NCBI RefSeq assembly: GCF_003515685.1 | Contig: NZ_QWEG01000005.1 | Span: 186,001 to 250,000 of the forward strand | Length of the DNA stretch: 64,000 nt | Direction: 5' to 3' | Origin: Neobacillus notoginsengisoli | Lineage (GTDB): Bacteria > Bacillota > Bacilli > Bacillales > Cytobacillaceae | Shown: positions 51,009 through 61,446 of the stretch, one piece after another | How positions within the stretch are numbered: position 1 is the stretch's first letter | Layout: each line of letters begins with the position of its first letter | Position numbers and translations under genes: made by a program | Notes under the pieces: generated by a model | Database searches by the model: none | What the model was told of the DNA's origin: nothing | What the model saw: only the letters and a program-made list of their open reading frames with translations

Positions 51009-52343
51009 ATGCACTTTTATGGAACAATCGGGGTCAACCAGGCGGGAAACCTGGAAATAGGCGGATTGGACGCAATAGAACTTGCGGAGGAATATGGAAC
51101 TCCGCTCTATGTGTATGATGTTGCATTGATCAGGGAAAGGGCAAGAGGATTTAAACGTGAGTTCGATGAGCAAGGAGTTAAAGCCCAGGTCGCCTATGCG
51201 AGCAAAGCCTTCTCTACCATTGCAATGATTCAGCTTGCGGCTGAGGAAGGCCTTTCCCTTGACGTTGTGTCAGGAGGAGAGCTGTATACAGCTAAAGCTG
51301 CTGGCTTTCCGATGGAAAAAATCCACTTCCATGGGAATAACAAAAGCAGAGAAGAGCTTGAAATGGCTGTAAGTTATGGTATTGGCTGTATCGTTGTGGA
51401 CAACTTTCACGAGCTTGAAATGCTGAAAGAAATTTGCGGAAGCAAAAGGAGAACTGTGGGCATTCTTTTAAGGGTAACTCCAGGAATTGAAGCCCATACA
51501 CACGACTATATCCTGACCGGACAAGAAGATTCAAAGTTCGGCTTTGACTTGCAAAACGGCCAGGCTGAGCAAGCATTAAGCTCATCACTGGAGTGCCCTT
51601 TCTTAAATGTGCTGGGCGTCCATTGCCATATCGGTTCCCAAATATTTGAAACAACAGGGTTCCTCCTGGCAGCCAGGAAAATTGTTGGAAAACTGGCGGA
51701 ATGGAAAGATAAACTTGCCTATAAAACGAAAGTTCTAAATTTGGGCGGTGGTTTTGGAATTAGATATACGGATGAGGATAAACCTCTTCCTCCAGCCCAT
51801 TATGTAAATGAGATAATAAGCGAAGTGAAGATCCTCACCGCCATGTATGCTCTTGATATGCCTGAAATATGGATTGAGCCAGGCCGCTCACTTGTCGGGG
51901 ACGCGGGGATTACCTTATACAAAACCGGCTCCCGTAAGGACGTGCCTGGGGTCAGGAAGTATCTGGCTGTAGATGGAGGAATGACTGATAATATCAGGCC
52001 CGCGCTTTACCAGGCTAAATATGAGGCTGTTTTAGCAAGCCGTCCTTTGGCTGAGCCGCAGGAAACAGTTTCAATTGCAGGCAAATGCTGCGAATCAGGG
52101 GATATGCTCATTTGGGATTTGCCGCTGCCGGAGTCCGGCCACGATGAAGTGCTGGCTGTATTTTGTACAGGTGCCTATGGATATTCAATGGCCAACAATT
52201 ATAACCGGCTTCCAAGACCAGCCGTCGTATTTGTAGAAAATGGACAGGCAACCCTTGTTGTTAAAAGAGAAACCTATGAAGATTTACTTCAATATGATTT
52301 GCCGTATGTTACAACAAATAACAGAGAAGCTGCCCGTAAATAG
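51009..52343 (+). CDS. lysA: Diaminopimelate decarboxylase
   Basis: PLP enzyme converting meso-diaminopimelate to lysine, 444 aa. The Schiff-base Lys lies in AYASKAFSTIAM (about 62). Later motifs are HFHGNNKS, GVHCHIGSQIFE, LGGGFGIRY, IEPGRSLVG and the substrate-side CCESGD. It starts at ATG 51009 after GGGAGAGGG. The position after spoVAF is conserved in B. subtilis. Its terminator overlaps the stop codon. Confidence 0.95.
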   Translation: MHFYGTIGVNQAGNLEIGGLDAIELAEEYGTPLYVYDVALIRERARGFKREFDEQGVKAQVAYASKAFSTIAMIQLAAEEGLSLDVVSGGELYTAKAAGFPMEKIHFHGNNKSREELEMAVSYGIGCIVVDNFHELEMLKEICGSKRRTVGILLRVTPGIEAHTHDYILTGQEDSKFGFDLQNGQAEQALSSSLECPFLNVLGVHCHIGSQIFETTGFLLAARKIVGKLAEWKDKLAYKTKVLNLGGGFGIRYTDEDKPLPPAHYVNEIISEVKILTAMYALDMPEIWIEPGRSLVGDAGITLYKTGSRKDVPGVRKYLAVDGGMTDNIRPALYQAKYEAVLASRPLAEPQETVSIAGKCCESGDMLIWDLPLPESGHDEVLAVFCTGAYGYSMANNYNRLPRPAVVFVENGQATLVVKRETYEDLLQYDLPYVTTNNREAARK

Positions 52344-52360
52344 GGCAGCTTCGTTTTTTA
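52326..52360 (+). terminator. Terminator of lysA
   Basis: GAAGCTGCCC and GGGCAGCTTC form a perfect 10-bp stem spanning the stop codon, followed by GTTTTTTA. Confidence 0.85.
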
Positions 52361-52388
52361 TAAGTTTTTGCAAAAACGTTGTTGATTT

Positions 52389-52563
52389 GCGCTCCAGGCA
52401 CTTCGCTTTCCGCGGGGCGTCAGTGAAGCCTCCTCGGCGCTTTAGCGCCTGCGGGGTCTCCACCTTGCCGCTACATCCCGCAGGACAAACAGCTTCCTCG
52501 AATAGGCATTACACGAAGGAAATGCGTAGCATTTTCGAGGAGTCTTCGTGCCTTCCGCTCCAA
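52389..52563 (+). repeat. Dispersed GC-rich repeat, copy A
   Basis: Starts GCTCCAGGCACTTCGCTTTC and ends GTCTTCGTGCCTTCCGCTCC. The inverted copy at 59555-59784 is about 85-90 percent alike over the shared parts and contains an extra block of about 55 bases that this copy lacks. Both have long palindromic sections. The repeat lies between lysA and ypuA. No gene is seen in it. Confidence 0.75.
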
Positions 52564-52604
52564 TCACTAAGCATAACTCTTTAGTTCAACCTATTTAAAC
52601 AGGC

Positions 52605-53468
52605 CTACTCGAAGAAGCTGCGGATTGCGTCGGCTATACTTGTGAAGAATTTTTTTAGACTGGCCAAAATTCCTTTTCCTTCCTCGGACTCGAGAAATTT
52701 GGAAAACTTGTCTTTTGCCTTGTTTAATTGGTCGCCTACCTGGTTCCAGTCAATATTTAAATCCTTAAGCTTATTGAATAGAGCTGTCAGTGATTGAAGT
52801 TCTTCATTTGTCAGGTCTACTTTTAAGTCTTTTGCAGCTTGTTCGATGACAGATTTCATTTCGGCTTCATTCTTTGGTTTGTCTTTTGCAATTTCCTGTT
52901 TTACCTTTGCAATTAGGGCGGCTGCATTTTCTTTGCCGATGGAGTCTCCTAGCTTGGCCGTTTCGACCATTTCTTCATTTGCAGCCTGCTTAATTTCCTC
53001 TGGAATGGTTTCATCTGCTGAAATTTCATATGCCTTGATAATCCCGGTCAGGGCCGCTGTTCCGGAAACAGGGATAGGAGCAGTAATATAGATATTTGCA
53101 TCCTTTACACCGGCCGTCATCAGGGCATTTAAATACATTTCGTCTGTTACCCAAGTAATATTTTTTGTTTTGACAGTCAGGCCTGTATCCTTCTTGCTCA
53201 CTGTTGTCGCCGAGGAGGAAATCGCCCTTGTACCAATCATGGCTTTCGGGACATATTTTCCTAAGTATTGATGTTCTTCTTTATTGCTGACTGTGATTAC
53301 CTGCACATCGCCAGGTGCCTCCATTTCCTTCAATAACTCGGCTTTTTGAGCTTCGGTTAGGTTTTCCCCTAAAGTAACAATCATATCTCCCTCGGCCAAA
53401 TCGGCGAAAGCGCGGCCAGGAATAAAGACCATGCTTGCAGCAAGGAATAGGCTTAATATTTTTTTCAT
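52605..53468 (-). CDS. ypuA: Secreted DUF1002 protein YpuA
   Basis: A 287-aa exported protein with a signal peptide (about 1-21, ending AFA) and the DUF1002 core: DMIVTLGENLTEAQ, then ALMTAGVKDANIYITAPIPVSGTAALTGI and a helical C-terminal half. ATG 53468 lies behind GGGAGGAA, and its sigma-A promoter TTGCCA-16-TACAAT is at 53526-53553. The role is unknown; a stress or wall-related function is suspected for B. subtilis YpuA. Confidence 0.88.
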   Translation of the reverse strand: MKKILSLFLAASMVFIPGRAFADLAEGDMIVTLGENLTEAQKAELLKEMEAPGDVQVITVSNKEEHQYLGKYVPKAMIGTRAISSSATTVSKKDTGLTVKTKNITWVTDEMYLNALMTAGVKDANIYITAPIPVSGTAALTGIIKAYEISADETIPEEIKQAANEEMVETAKLGDSIGKENAAALIAKVKQEIAKDKPKNEAEMKSVIEQAAKDLKVDLTNEELQSLTALFNKLKDLNIDWNQVGDQLNKAKDKFSKFLESEEGKGILASLKKFFTSIADAIRSFFE

Positions 53469-53525
53469 AGTTCCTCCCATGTAAAAACTGATTTTTCTAT
53501 ATAACATGAAGTTTTACCTGTTTTC

Positions 53526-53553
53526 ATTGTATCAAGTTAGCGCGAGTTGGCAA
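53526..53553 (-). promoter_or_regulatory. Sigma-A promoter of ypuA
   Basis: On the minus strand TTGCCA (53548-53553) and TACAAT (53526-53531) are separated by 16 bases, upstream of the ypuA ribosome site. Confidence 0.6.
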
Positions 53554-53630
53554 TAGTGTAGATAATTTAACCGATATAGTGTAGAATGTTCTGCATTGGC
53601 ATCCATTATCACCTGGAGGTGCAGTCTCCT

Positions 53631-53720
53631 TTGCAGGACAAAAGCAATTTGCTACTGCTCGCCATCTTAGTCGCTATAGCGTTAGGATGGGGGATCATTT
53701 ACTGGTTATTCATTGTTTAA
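53631..53720 (+). CDS. 29-aa single-helix membrane peptide
   Basis: Reads MQDKSNLLLLAILVAIALGW and ends YWLFIV, one membrane helix. The TTG at 53631 lies 9 bases from a GGAGGTG ribosome site; an upstream GTG is too close to it. Similar tiny proteins occur in this region of Bacillus genomes, but the family was not identified. Coding status rests on ribosome site and composition. Confidence 0.5.
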   Translation: MQDKSNLLLLAILVAIALGWGIIYWLFIV

Positions 53721-53890
53721 AACCAATTCCCCTGGATTGTTGAATACATACACGTGCGATATGAATAACTAAGCTCTTGCCCCGTCGTTTTAAATTCTGT
53801 ATGATGGTTGATAGCGTAACTTCTATGTAAGGTTAACATATAATAGTCATGTAGCCATTCTTTATATGGATGGGCTTATTACAATAATGA

Positions 53891-54825
<935 letters not shown>

Positions 54826-54931
54826 GTATTCCTCCGGTAAAATAGATTATTTCATTAATAAGTTTACCATAGGAAACAGCTGGAAGCCCGCAAGTCTAAT
54901 TGCGGGCTACAACAGTCTAAATTATCGGTTC

Positions 54932-55024
54932 CTAATACCAGGATGCACCAACAATGACCAACAGAATAAACAAGACGACGATTAAAGCAAAGCCCCCTCC
55001 AAATCCAAAACGTCCACCACTCAT
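54932..55024 (-). CDS. YjcZ family sporulation peptide
   Basis: A 30-aa Gly-rich peptide with one helix, MSGGRFGFGGGFALIVVLFI and ending VGASWY, the YjcZ/SscA signature. Such peptides are coat- or spore-associated. ATG 55024 follows GGAGG at a 7-base distance. Alone on its transcript, leftward between ypuF and scpA. Confidence 0.8.
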   Translation of the reverse strand: MSGGRFGFGGGFALIVVLFILLVIVGASWY

Positions 55025-55259
55025 TTATAAAACCTCCAATTCGTTTCGTATCTATTTTCCATACATGGTATGAAGGAAGGGACCTAAATGTCTGGGCGGA
55101 TGACCTAGTTAGCTCGATATCGATTGAAAGAAGGGCACAAGGCAGCAAAAACAAGCGTTTTTCAACCTGAACCCGTTAATTTCTTGTTGGAATAACCTGA
55201 TTCAATCCTCTATACTAAGAGTAGCCTACGAAAAAAAGCAGAACTTTGGTGAATAAGAT

Positions 55260-56033
55260 ATGCAATATAATGTGAAAATTGATACATTTGAAGGTCCTTT
55301 GGATTTGCTGCTCCATCTAATCAACACACTTGAAATCGACATTTACGATATCCCGGTAGCGCAAATAACTGAGCAGTATCTTCTCTATATCCATACGATG
55401 AAAGAACTTAAGCTTGACCTGGCCAGCGAATATTTAGTCATGGCGGCAACTCTTTTGGCGATAAAAAGTAACATGCTCCTTCCTAAACAGGAAGAGGAAT
55501 TGTTTGATGAGGGGTTTGAAAGCGACTATGAAGCCGATCCGCGTTCCGAACTTGTTGAAAGGCTGATTGAATACAGAAAGTATAAAGAAGCCGCAATTGA
55601 TTTAAAAAGTCTGGAGGAAGAGCGCAGCCTTATTTATACGAAGGCCCCGAGTGATTTATCCGAATTATCCAAGGGAAAGGCGGGTCCGAAAACTGCCGGA
55701 CCATCTGCATCACTATATGATATGCTTGGTGCTTTTCAAAAATTGATGAGAAGGAAGAGACTGAAAAAGCCTCTTGCCACTAAAATTGCCCGCCAGGAAA
55801 TTTCTATTGAAAAGAGAATGGAAGAAATTATTGATCTATTGAAAAATCGAACGGATGTTGTTGATTTTAATGAACTCTTTCCTTATCCGGAAAAGGAGTA
55901 CATTGTCGTAACGTTCCTGGCTGTACTTGAGCTAATGAAGCGGAACGAAATCATTGCACAGCAGACCGAGAATTTCGGGGGAATCCAGGTCATTCCGGTA
56001 CAGAGAGGAGCAGCAGCGGTTGGATACTATTAA
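55260..56033 (+). CDS. scpA: Segregation and condensation protein ScpA
   Basis: Kleisin of the SMC condensin complex, 257 aa. It opens with [21 protein letters not shown], has a helical N-terminal part that binds Smc, and a C-terminal winged helix ([20 protein letters not shown]). It overlaps scpB by 14 bases. There is a promoter-like region at 55200-55230. Confidence 0.93.
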   Translation: MQYNVKIDTFEGPLDLLLHLINTLEIDIYDIPVAQITEQYLLYIHTMKELKLDLASEYLVMAATLLAIKSNMLLPKQEEELFDEGFESDYEADPRSELVERLIEYRKYKEAAIDLKSLEEERSLIYTKAPSDLSELSKGKAGPKTAGPSASLYDMLGAFQKLMRRKRLKKPLATKIARQEISIEKRMEEIIDLLKNRTDVVDFNELFPYPEKEYIVVTFLAVLELMKRNEIIAQQTENFGGIQVIPVQRGAAAVGYY

Positions 56034-56598
56034 TTATTTCAGCATCTTGGAGAGCTTATTATTTGCTGCTGGGGATGAAGGGCTTTCCATCAAGCAGATT
56101 GCCGGTGCTTTGGAGGTTGACGAACAGAAGGCTTCATCACTAATTGAAGAACTTAAATCAAGGTTTGACCAAGATGAAAACAGGGGGCTTATGGTTATTT
56201 TGCTGGCGGGAACAGTTCAGCTTGCTACAAAAAAGGGTAATGCGCCTTTTTTAAGGAAGCTTGTAGAATCACCTGAATCCTCCAATCTGTCTCAGGCAGC
56301 TTTGGAAACATTGGCCATCATTGCCTATAGGCAGCCAATAACGAGGGCTGAAATTGAGGAGATCCGCGGCGTGAAAACCGAGAGGGCCCTACAAACACTA
56401 ATGGGAAGAGCTTTAATTAAAGAAGCAAGCAGGGCGGAAGGGTCAGGCAGGGCTTATCTATATGGCACGACGAAAGAATTCCTTGATTACTTTGGGTTGA
56501 AGAGCCTTAAAGAGCTGCCGCCATTGCCGGAAAAAAATGAAGATGAATTCATTCAGGAAGAAGCAGACCTGTTTTTTGGGAAATTCCAGGAATTATAA
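56020..56598 (+). CDS. scpB: Segregation and condensation protein ScpB
   Basis: A 192-aa winged-helix partner of ScpA (two winged helices). It opens [20 protein letters not shown] and includes [21 protein letters not shown] place the start at TTG 56020, inside the end of scpA, after GAGAGGAG; this restores the standard N-terminus. Confidence 0.92.
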   Translation: MDTINYFSILESLLFAAGDEGLSIKQIAGALEVDEQKASSLIEELKSRFDQDENRGLMVILLAGTVQLATKKGNAPFLRKLVESPESSNLSQAALETLAIIAYRQPITRAEIEEIRGVKTERALQTLMGRALIKEASRAEGSGRAYLYGTTKEFLDYFGLKSLKELPPLPEKNEDEFIQEEADLFFGKFQEL

Positions 56599-56665
56599 TT
56601 GGATGTTTTTATAGGGCCTATTCCAAAATGACTTTATATTCAAACTAAAGAGAGGGGAGTTTGCT

Positions 56666-57085
56666 ATGATTATCAAAAAATGCACCGGATATGAGCTTGA
56701 AAAAGAAAAATCCAACACGTCGGAGGATTTCTTTAACAGAAGCGAGTTAACCTTTATCGACGAGGGTGTTGAAAAAACACTGCATGTTTTATACTTGCGC
56801 TATTTTGATGAGAACTTTTCTCAGTTCGTCCCTTTTGAAAAAGACCCGCTTTTTCAGGCCGATGGCAAAGACATTTATTTTAAGGATATTGTCGCGCTTG
56901 TCTGCATGATAAAAAATCCGGGCCTCCGGAGCAGAAAGCGCCTTTATGTACATACGCAAAAAGAATTCGCTGCCTTTTTTAACGGTATCGATTTTGCGAA
57001 AATCCCGGAAATCTTCCAATCACTTGAGACAAAAGGAAGTTATGATATGCAGTCCCCGCTTGAGTTTGTGCTGCAGCACAAGTAA
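56666..57085 (+). CDS. Unrecognised cytoplasmic protein between scpB and dacB
   Basis: A 139-aa protein, MIIKKCTGYELEKEKSNTSE at the start, mixed alpha/beta, no signal or membrane helix. ATG 56666 is preceded by AGAGAGGGGAG. The slot is that of ypuI (DUF3907) in B. subtilis, but neither sequence nor length matches what I recall of YpuI. It is followed by a terminator. Function unknown. Confidence 0.65.
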   Translation: MIIKKCTGYELEKEKSNTSEDFFNRSELTFIDEGVEKTLHVLYLRYFDENFSQFVPFEKDPLFQADGKDIYFKDIVALVCMIKNPGLRSRKRLYVHTQKEFAAFFNGIDFAKIPEIFQSLETKGSYDMQSPLEFVLQHK

Positions 57086-57123
57086 AGCTGTCAGAACAGA
57101 AATAATATGATGACGATAGATTA

Positions 57124-57160
57124 ACATCGCGGAGGCCTGGCTTCCGTGATTTTTTTTGGA
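57124..57160 (+). terminator. Terminator after the unrecognised gene
   Basis: ATCGCGGAGGCC pairs with GGCTTCCGTGAT with mismatches, followed by TTTTTTTT. Confidence 0.7.
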
Positions 57161-57188
57161 TGAGAAGTGTTTACATGTCAGGGTTTCG

Positions 57189-57217
57189 GTCATATTGAAA
57201 GCGAAAAAGCATAAACT
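57189..57217 (+). promoter_or_regulatory. Sigma-E promoter of dacB
   Basis: GTCATATTGAAAGCGAAAAA and CATAAACT at 57210-57217 match the sigma-E consensus with 13 bases between ATATT and CATAAACT. It is the twin of the spoIIM promoter and fits the known sigma-E control of dacB. Confidence 0.7.
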
Positions 57218-57249
57218 TGTACAAATAAAAGAAGGAGACCGAGCCCTCG

Positions 57250-58401
57250 ATGAAAAAGTTACTTCATTCTATTCTTTGGCTTCTCAGTCTGGCCTTAATC
57301 ATGGGCGCTGTCCCTGCCAAAGCGTCTTCAAACCTTTCGGTAAGCGGAAGGGCGGCTGTTTTAATGGAACAAAAAACGGGCCGAGTTTTATTTGAAAAGC
57401 AGGCCCACACGCCAATGAGGATTGCCAGCATTACTAAAATAATGACTGCTATTCTAGCGATTGAATCAGGAAAAATGGAAAAAGAAGTACTGGTCACTGA
57501 ACGGGCAGTAAGAACGGAAGGATCTTCAATCTATCTAAAGCCGGGGGAAAAAATTAAACTAAAAGATCTCGTATATGGGTTAATGCTTCGTTCAGGAAAT
57601 GATGCAGCAGCTGCAATTGCAGAGTATGTGGGAGGAAGCGAAGAAGGATTTGCTTTTTTGATGAACCAAAAAGCAGCTGAAATTGGCATGCTGAATACGT
57701 ATTTTTCGAATCCTCATGGGCTGGACAATAAAGAAAAACATTTTTCAACAGCATATGATATGGCACTGTTGACTAGATACGCGATGGGAAATGATGAGTA
57801 TAAAAAAATTGCAGGAACAAAGGTTCACCATTTCCCCGATCCTGAAGAAAACTGGGACAGGGAATGGAGAAATAAAAACAGGCTGCTCTCTATGTATCGT
57901 TTTTGTACAGGTGGAAAAACCGGCTATACAAAACGGGCAAAACGAACCTTAGTTACGACTGCAAAAAAAGGGGACATGGAATTAATTGCAGTGACCCTTA
58001 ATGCGCCGGATGACTGGAATGACCATATTCAACTGTTCGAATCAGGATTTGCTAGCTTCAGGATGGCTGAAATTCTTCCAAAGGGAAAACTGGATTTTCA
58101 AAAACAGCCCTATAAAGATGGGGAGTTATATATTGACAGCCCAGTTTTATATCCTGTGACGAGCGGAGAAGAAAGTAAGCTGACAATAGATTATAAGCTT
58201 TTAGAACCAACAGAAAACAAATTTCCAGGAGGCTCAAAAAAGCAAGGTGCATTGGCAGGAAAAGCGATTATCTTATTGGATGGACGTGCTATTAAAACGG
58301 TGCCGGTTTATTTCAACCCAAAAAAAAATAGAAAAACAGGTTATCTAGATGAATTTAAGCATTTCATAACACTTGCGATTGGCATAAAAGGCAATGGTTA
58401 A
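57250..58401 (+). CDS. dacB: D-alanyl-D-alanine carboxypeptidase DacB
   Basis: Spore-cortex PBP5* that controls peptide cross-linking, 383 aa. Signal peptide, SxxK in IASITKIMTAIL (about Ser 59), SxN in SGNDAAAAIAEY and KTG in GGKTGYTKRA. ATG 57250 follows GAAGGAGACC. It heads the dacB-spmA-spmB operon and overlaps spmA by 8 bases. Confidence 0.93.
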   Translation: MKKLLHSILWLLSLALIMGAVPAKASSNLSVSGRAAVLMEQKTGRVLFEKQAHTPMRIASITKIMTAILAIESGKMEKEVLVTERAVRTEGSSIYLKPGEKIKLKDLVYGLMLRSGNDAAAAIAEYVGGSEEGFAFLMNQKAAEIGMLNTYFSNPHGLDNKEKHFSTAYDMALLTRYAMGNDEYKKIAGTKVHHFPDPEENWDREWRNKNRLLSMYRFCTGGKTGYTKRAKRTLVTTAKKGDMELIAVTLNAPDDWNDHIQLFESGFASFRMAEILPKGKLDFQKQPYKDGELYIDSPVLYPVTSGEESKLTIDYKLLEPTENKFPGGSKKQGALAGKAIILLDGRAIKTVPVYFNPKKNRKTGYLDEFKHFITLAIGIKGNG

Positions 58402-58981
58402 TTATATTTGGGTTTTTCTTACCGTAATCGGGATTGTTTTTGCGATGTTTAATGGTACGATGCACGAAGTAAACCAGGCCATTTTCCAAGGAGCGAAGGA
58501 CGCTGTAACATTATGCATCGGCCTCATCAGCATCCTTGTTTTCTGGCTGGGCATGATGAGAATTGCAGAAGAAGCGGGCATCCTTAAAGGGCTGGCTAAA
58601 TTATTTAAACCGATCGTAAAACCTCTTTTCCCTGAGGTGCCAGAAAATCATCCTGCCATGGGGTACATCCTCTCGAACATAATTGCCAATATGTTCGGTC
58701 TAGGGAATGCCGCTACACCGCTTGGGCTCAAAGCCATGGAACAATTGCAGCATTTAAATAAAAAAAAAGACATGGCAAGCCGCTCAATGGTTACCTTTCT
58801 CGCTATTAATACGGCGAGTGTAACCATTTTGCCGACCACTGTCATTGCGATTCGGATGAATTATCATTCGGTGTCACCGGCAGAAATCGTCGTTCCAACG
58901 CTCATCGTGACACTCCTCTCGGCAATCGGCGCGGTCGCAATAGATAGGTACTATTTCTGGCGGAGAAGCCGCAAGGGGTGA
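58394..58981 (+). CDS. spmA: Spore maturation protein A
   Basis: A 195-aa membrane protein of the nucleoside recognition (Gate) type, with about four helices and the motif FGLGNAATPLGLKAMEQLQ. SpmA and SpmB are needed for low spore-core water content. It overlaps dacB and is followed 4 bases later by spmB. Confidence 0.9.
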   Translation: MVNYIWVFLTVIGIVFAMFNGTMHEVNQAIFQGAKDAVTLCIGLISILVFWLGMMRIAEEAGILKGLAKLFKPIVKPLFPEVPENHPAMGYILSNIIANMFGLGNAATPLGLKAMEQLQHLNKKKDMASRSMVTFLAINTASVTILPTTVIAIRMNYHSVSPAEIVVPTLIVTLLSAIGAVAIDRYYFWRRSRKG

Positions 58982-58985
58982 ATGC

Positions 58986-59513
58986 ATGGGAATCATTGCT
59001 GACATTTCACTTTGGTTTATCCCTTTGACTATAGCAGCCATTCTTTTAGTGGGTACCTTTAAAAAGGTACCTACTTATGAGAGTTTCGTAGATGGCGGCA
59101 AAGAGGGAATTAAAATAGCTGTTTCGATTATCCCCTTCCTTGTAGGCATGCTCGTTTCGGTCTCCATCTTTCGGGCTTCAGGTGCATTGGATGCTCTTAC
59201 AGGCTGGATCAGACCGTGGCTGGCTGAAGCCGGCATTCCGCCAGAGATTGTTCCGCTCGCCCTGATTCGGCCGATTTCCGGAACCGCGGCTCTTGGAATG
59301 ACAAGTGATATTATCGCTGTTTATGGTCCCGACTCGTTCGCCGGAAGGCTTGCTTCCATTTTGCAAGGAAGCACAGACACAACCTTCTACGTGCTGACTG
59401 TTTATTTCGGATCAGTCGGCATCAGGAAAATGGGAGACGCCCTCAAGGTAGGGCTTCTGGCAGATGTATTTGGCATCATCGTCGCCATCGTCGCCGCCAT
59501 CCTTATTTTTTAA
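58986..59513 (+). CDS. spmB: Spore maturation protein B
   Basis: A 175-aa Gate-family membrane protein pairing with SpmA. Typical motifs are GGKEGIKIAVSIIPFLVGMLV and RPISGTAALGMTSDI, and QGSTDTTFYVLTVYFGS near the end. It ends the dacB operon. No terminator lies directly after it, only the dispersed repeat and then a hairpin at 59895. Confidence 0.9.
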   Translation: MGIIADISLWFIPLTIAAILLVGTFKKVPTYESFVDGGKEGIKIAVSIIPFLVGMLVSVSIFRASGALDALTGWIRPWLAEAGIPPEIVPLALIRPISGTAALGMTSDIIAVYGPDSFAGRLASILQGSTDTTFYVLTVYFGSVGIRKMGDALKVGLLADVFGIIVAIVAAILIF

Positions 59514-59554
59514 AAATATCTATATAGGCTAAATTAAAGAATAGAACATTAGTT

Positions 59555-59784
59555 GATTGGAGCTGAAGGCACGAAGACTCCTCGAAAATCGTGAATTATG
59601 CTATCGCATAATTCCTGCGAGGCCAATTCACGGAAGCTTTCCTTGTGCTATCGCATTTCCTTCGTGCAAAGCCCATTCGAGGAAGCTATTTGTCCTGCGG
59701 GATGAAGCGGCAAGGTGGAGACCCCACAGGCGCCATAGCGCCGAGGAGGCTCCACTGACGCCCCGCGGAAAGCGAAGTGCCTCG
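59555..59784 (-). repeat. Dispersed GC-rich repeat, copy B (inverted)
   Basis: Inverted relative to copy A at 52389-52563. It starts GGAGCTGAAGGCACGAAGAC and ends CCCCGCGGAAAGCGAAGTGC. Internally it has an additional block of about 55 bases including GAATTATGCGATAGCATAAT, itself palindromic. Nothing codes in the 59514-60069 interval apart from this repeat and a terminator. Confidence 0.75.
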
Positions 59785-59894
59785 TGACAGGCAAAAGCCG
59801 CCTGTCCCTGCGATGATAATTCTCAGAAGCTTTCCATTGTGAAGCGCAGATCAACGGCAATGTACGAAAATTAAGTTGGTTTTATATAGAATAG

Positions 59895-59932
59895 AAAATC
59901 CGCCCTCATCCATCAAGGGCGGATTTTTTTTC
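59895..59932. terminator. Terminator before rluB
   Basis: AAAATCCGCCCT and AGGGCGGATTTT form a perfect stem around a 9-base loop, followed by TTTTC. Serves the dacB-spmAB transcript. Confidence 0.8.
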
Positions 59933-60069
59933 TTGACAGGAAAACACCGGGAAGGCTGGGTGGTTTATGCAAAAAGGCTCTGATACTTTGAAATTAGGCA
60001 TAATTGTGTCATAATTCATTAGAAAACAATTTCAACATAATTATGAACCAATTAACTGAGGTGGCAGAA

Positions 60070-60807
60070 ATGGAAAGACTGCAAAAGGTAATTGCCCAGG
60101 CCGGTATCGCGTCAAGAAGAAAAGCGGAAGACCTGATTAGAGAAGGAAAGGTTAAAGTTAACGGCAAGGTCGTGACGGAACTTGGGACGAAAGTTTCACC
60201 CAATGATAGAGTAGAGGTAAATGAAATTCAGATAGAGCGCGAAGAACCGGTATACCTGCTTTTTTATAAGCCCAGAGGTGTCATTTCAACAGTGAAGGAT
60301 GAAAAAGGCAGGAAGGCCGTTACTGATTTTTTTCCTGAGATCAAAGAAAGAATCTTTCCAGTTGGAAGGCTGGACTACGATACATCAGGCCTGCTGTTGC
60401 TGACAAACGACGGTGATTTCGCAAATTTACTCATGCATCCAAGGAGTGAAATAGAAAAAGTATATGTTGCCAAAACAGAAGGCATACCTCAACGGGAAGA
60501 TTTGAGGAAACTCGAACGTGGAATCAAGCTCGAAGACGGGAAAACGGCTCCTGCGAGAGTAAAGCTGCTTTCAAGCGAGAGAAAAAAGCAAACAGCCATT
60601 ATTGAGATGTCCATACATGAAGGAAGGAATAGGCAGGTAAGGAGAATGTTCGATGCTATTGGCTATCCGGTCAGCAAATTAAAGCGCGAACGATATGCAT
60701 TCCTGACACTTGGAAACTTGAGACCAGGTGAAATGCGGGAACTGACTCCCCACGAAGTCAAGCAGCTAAGGGCGCTGGCCATGCAGTCGAACAGTAAAAA
60801 GTCATAA
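60070..60807 (+). CDS. rluB: Ribosomal large subunit pseudouridine synthase B
   Basis: Makes pseudouridine in 23S rRNA. The 245-aa protein has an N-terminal S4 domain (MERLQKVIAQAGIASRRKAE) and the RsuA-family catalytic motif GRLDYDTSGLLLLTNDG (Asp at about 106). I use ATG 60070, following GAGGTGG; an upstream frame from 60004 lacks a ribosome site. It lies before the res operon as in B. subtilis. Confidence 0.92.
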   Translation: MERLQKVIAQAGIASRRKAEDLIREGKVKVNGKVVTELGTKVSPNDRVEVNEIQIEREEPVYLLFYKPRGVISTVKDEKGRKAVTDFFPEIKERIFPVGRLDYDTSGLLLLTNDGDFANLLMHPRSEIEKVYVAKTEGIPQREDLRKLERGIKLEDGKTAPARVKLLSSERKKQTAIIEMSIHEGRNRQVRRMFDAIGYPVSKLKRERYAFLTLGNLRPGEMRELTPHEVKQLRALAMQSNSKKS

Positions 60808-60899
60808 AAACGTCACAATTACTATGGCGTTTACAATGTGACTATGTTGAAAAGTGTTATAATTTAGCAGAACATTGCGTTGAATTTGGGGGAAAGGAA

Positions 60900-61424
60900 A
60901 TGAAGAAAAAGCGATTGGCAATTAGAACAGTTATTTTAGTTCTTCTGGCTGCAGCGGTTGCTTATACATTGTATGCGAGTCTTACAAAAGAAAAGCGATC
61001 CCGTGCCGGAGTAGGTGAAATCGCGCCTGATTTTGTTCTGATGGATTTGGACGGAACGAAACACAGGCTCTCCGATTACAAGGGGCAAGGCGTTTTTCTT
61101 AACTTCTGGGGAACGTGGTGCAAACCATGTGAAAAGGAAATGCCTTATATGAATAATCAATATAAACAATTTAAAGATAGAGGCGTCCAAGTTCTCGCAG
61201 TTAATATTGGTGAATCAAACCTTGCAGTCCAGGCTTTTTCCGACAAGTATCAACTCAGCTTTCCAATTGTTCTTGATAAGGACAGGCAAGTGATGAATGC
61301 TTACGGTGTCGGCCAGCTGCCGGCAACTTTCCTTGTAAACAAAGAGGGGAAAATTGTCAGGTACCATACAGGCCAACTTACGGAACAAGCGGTAAAGCAA
61401 TTTATGGAGAGTATAGAACCTTAA
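60900..61424 (+). CDS. resA: Thiol-disulfide oxidoreductase ResA
   Basis: Reduces the haem-binding thiols of apocytochrome c. The 174-aa protein has an N-terminal membrane anchor (about 8-25) and an extracytoplasmic thioredoxin domain with NFWGTWCKPCEKEMP (C-K-P-C) and the cis-Pro motif QLPATFLV. It heads the resABC genes. ATG 60900 follows GGGGGAAAGG. Confidence 0.93.
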   Translation: MKKKRLAIRTVILVLLAAAVAYTLYASLTKEKRSRAGVGEIAPDFVLMDLDGTKHRLSDYKGQGVFLNFWGTWCKPCEKEMPYMNNQYKQFKDRGVQVLAVNIGESNLAVQAFSDKYQLSFPIVLDKDRQVMNAYGVGQLPATFLVNKEGKIVRYHTGQLTEQAVKQFMESIEP

Positions 61425-61446
61425 ATGAAATTAGGGAGTTTTTATA

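Noticed and set aside
52389-52563. Protein-coding frame in the GC-rich repeat
   Set aside because: The open frames arise from GC-rich repeat sequence and appear in both repeat copies in unrelated phases.
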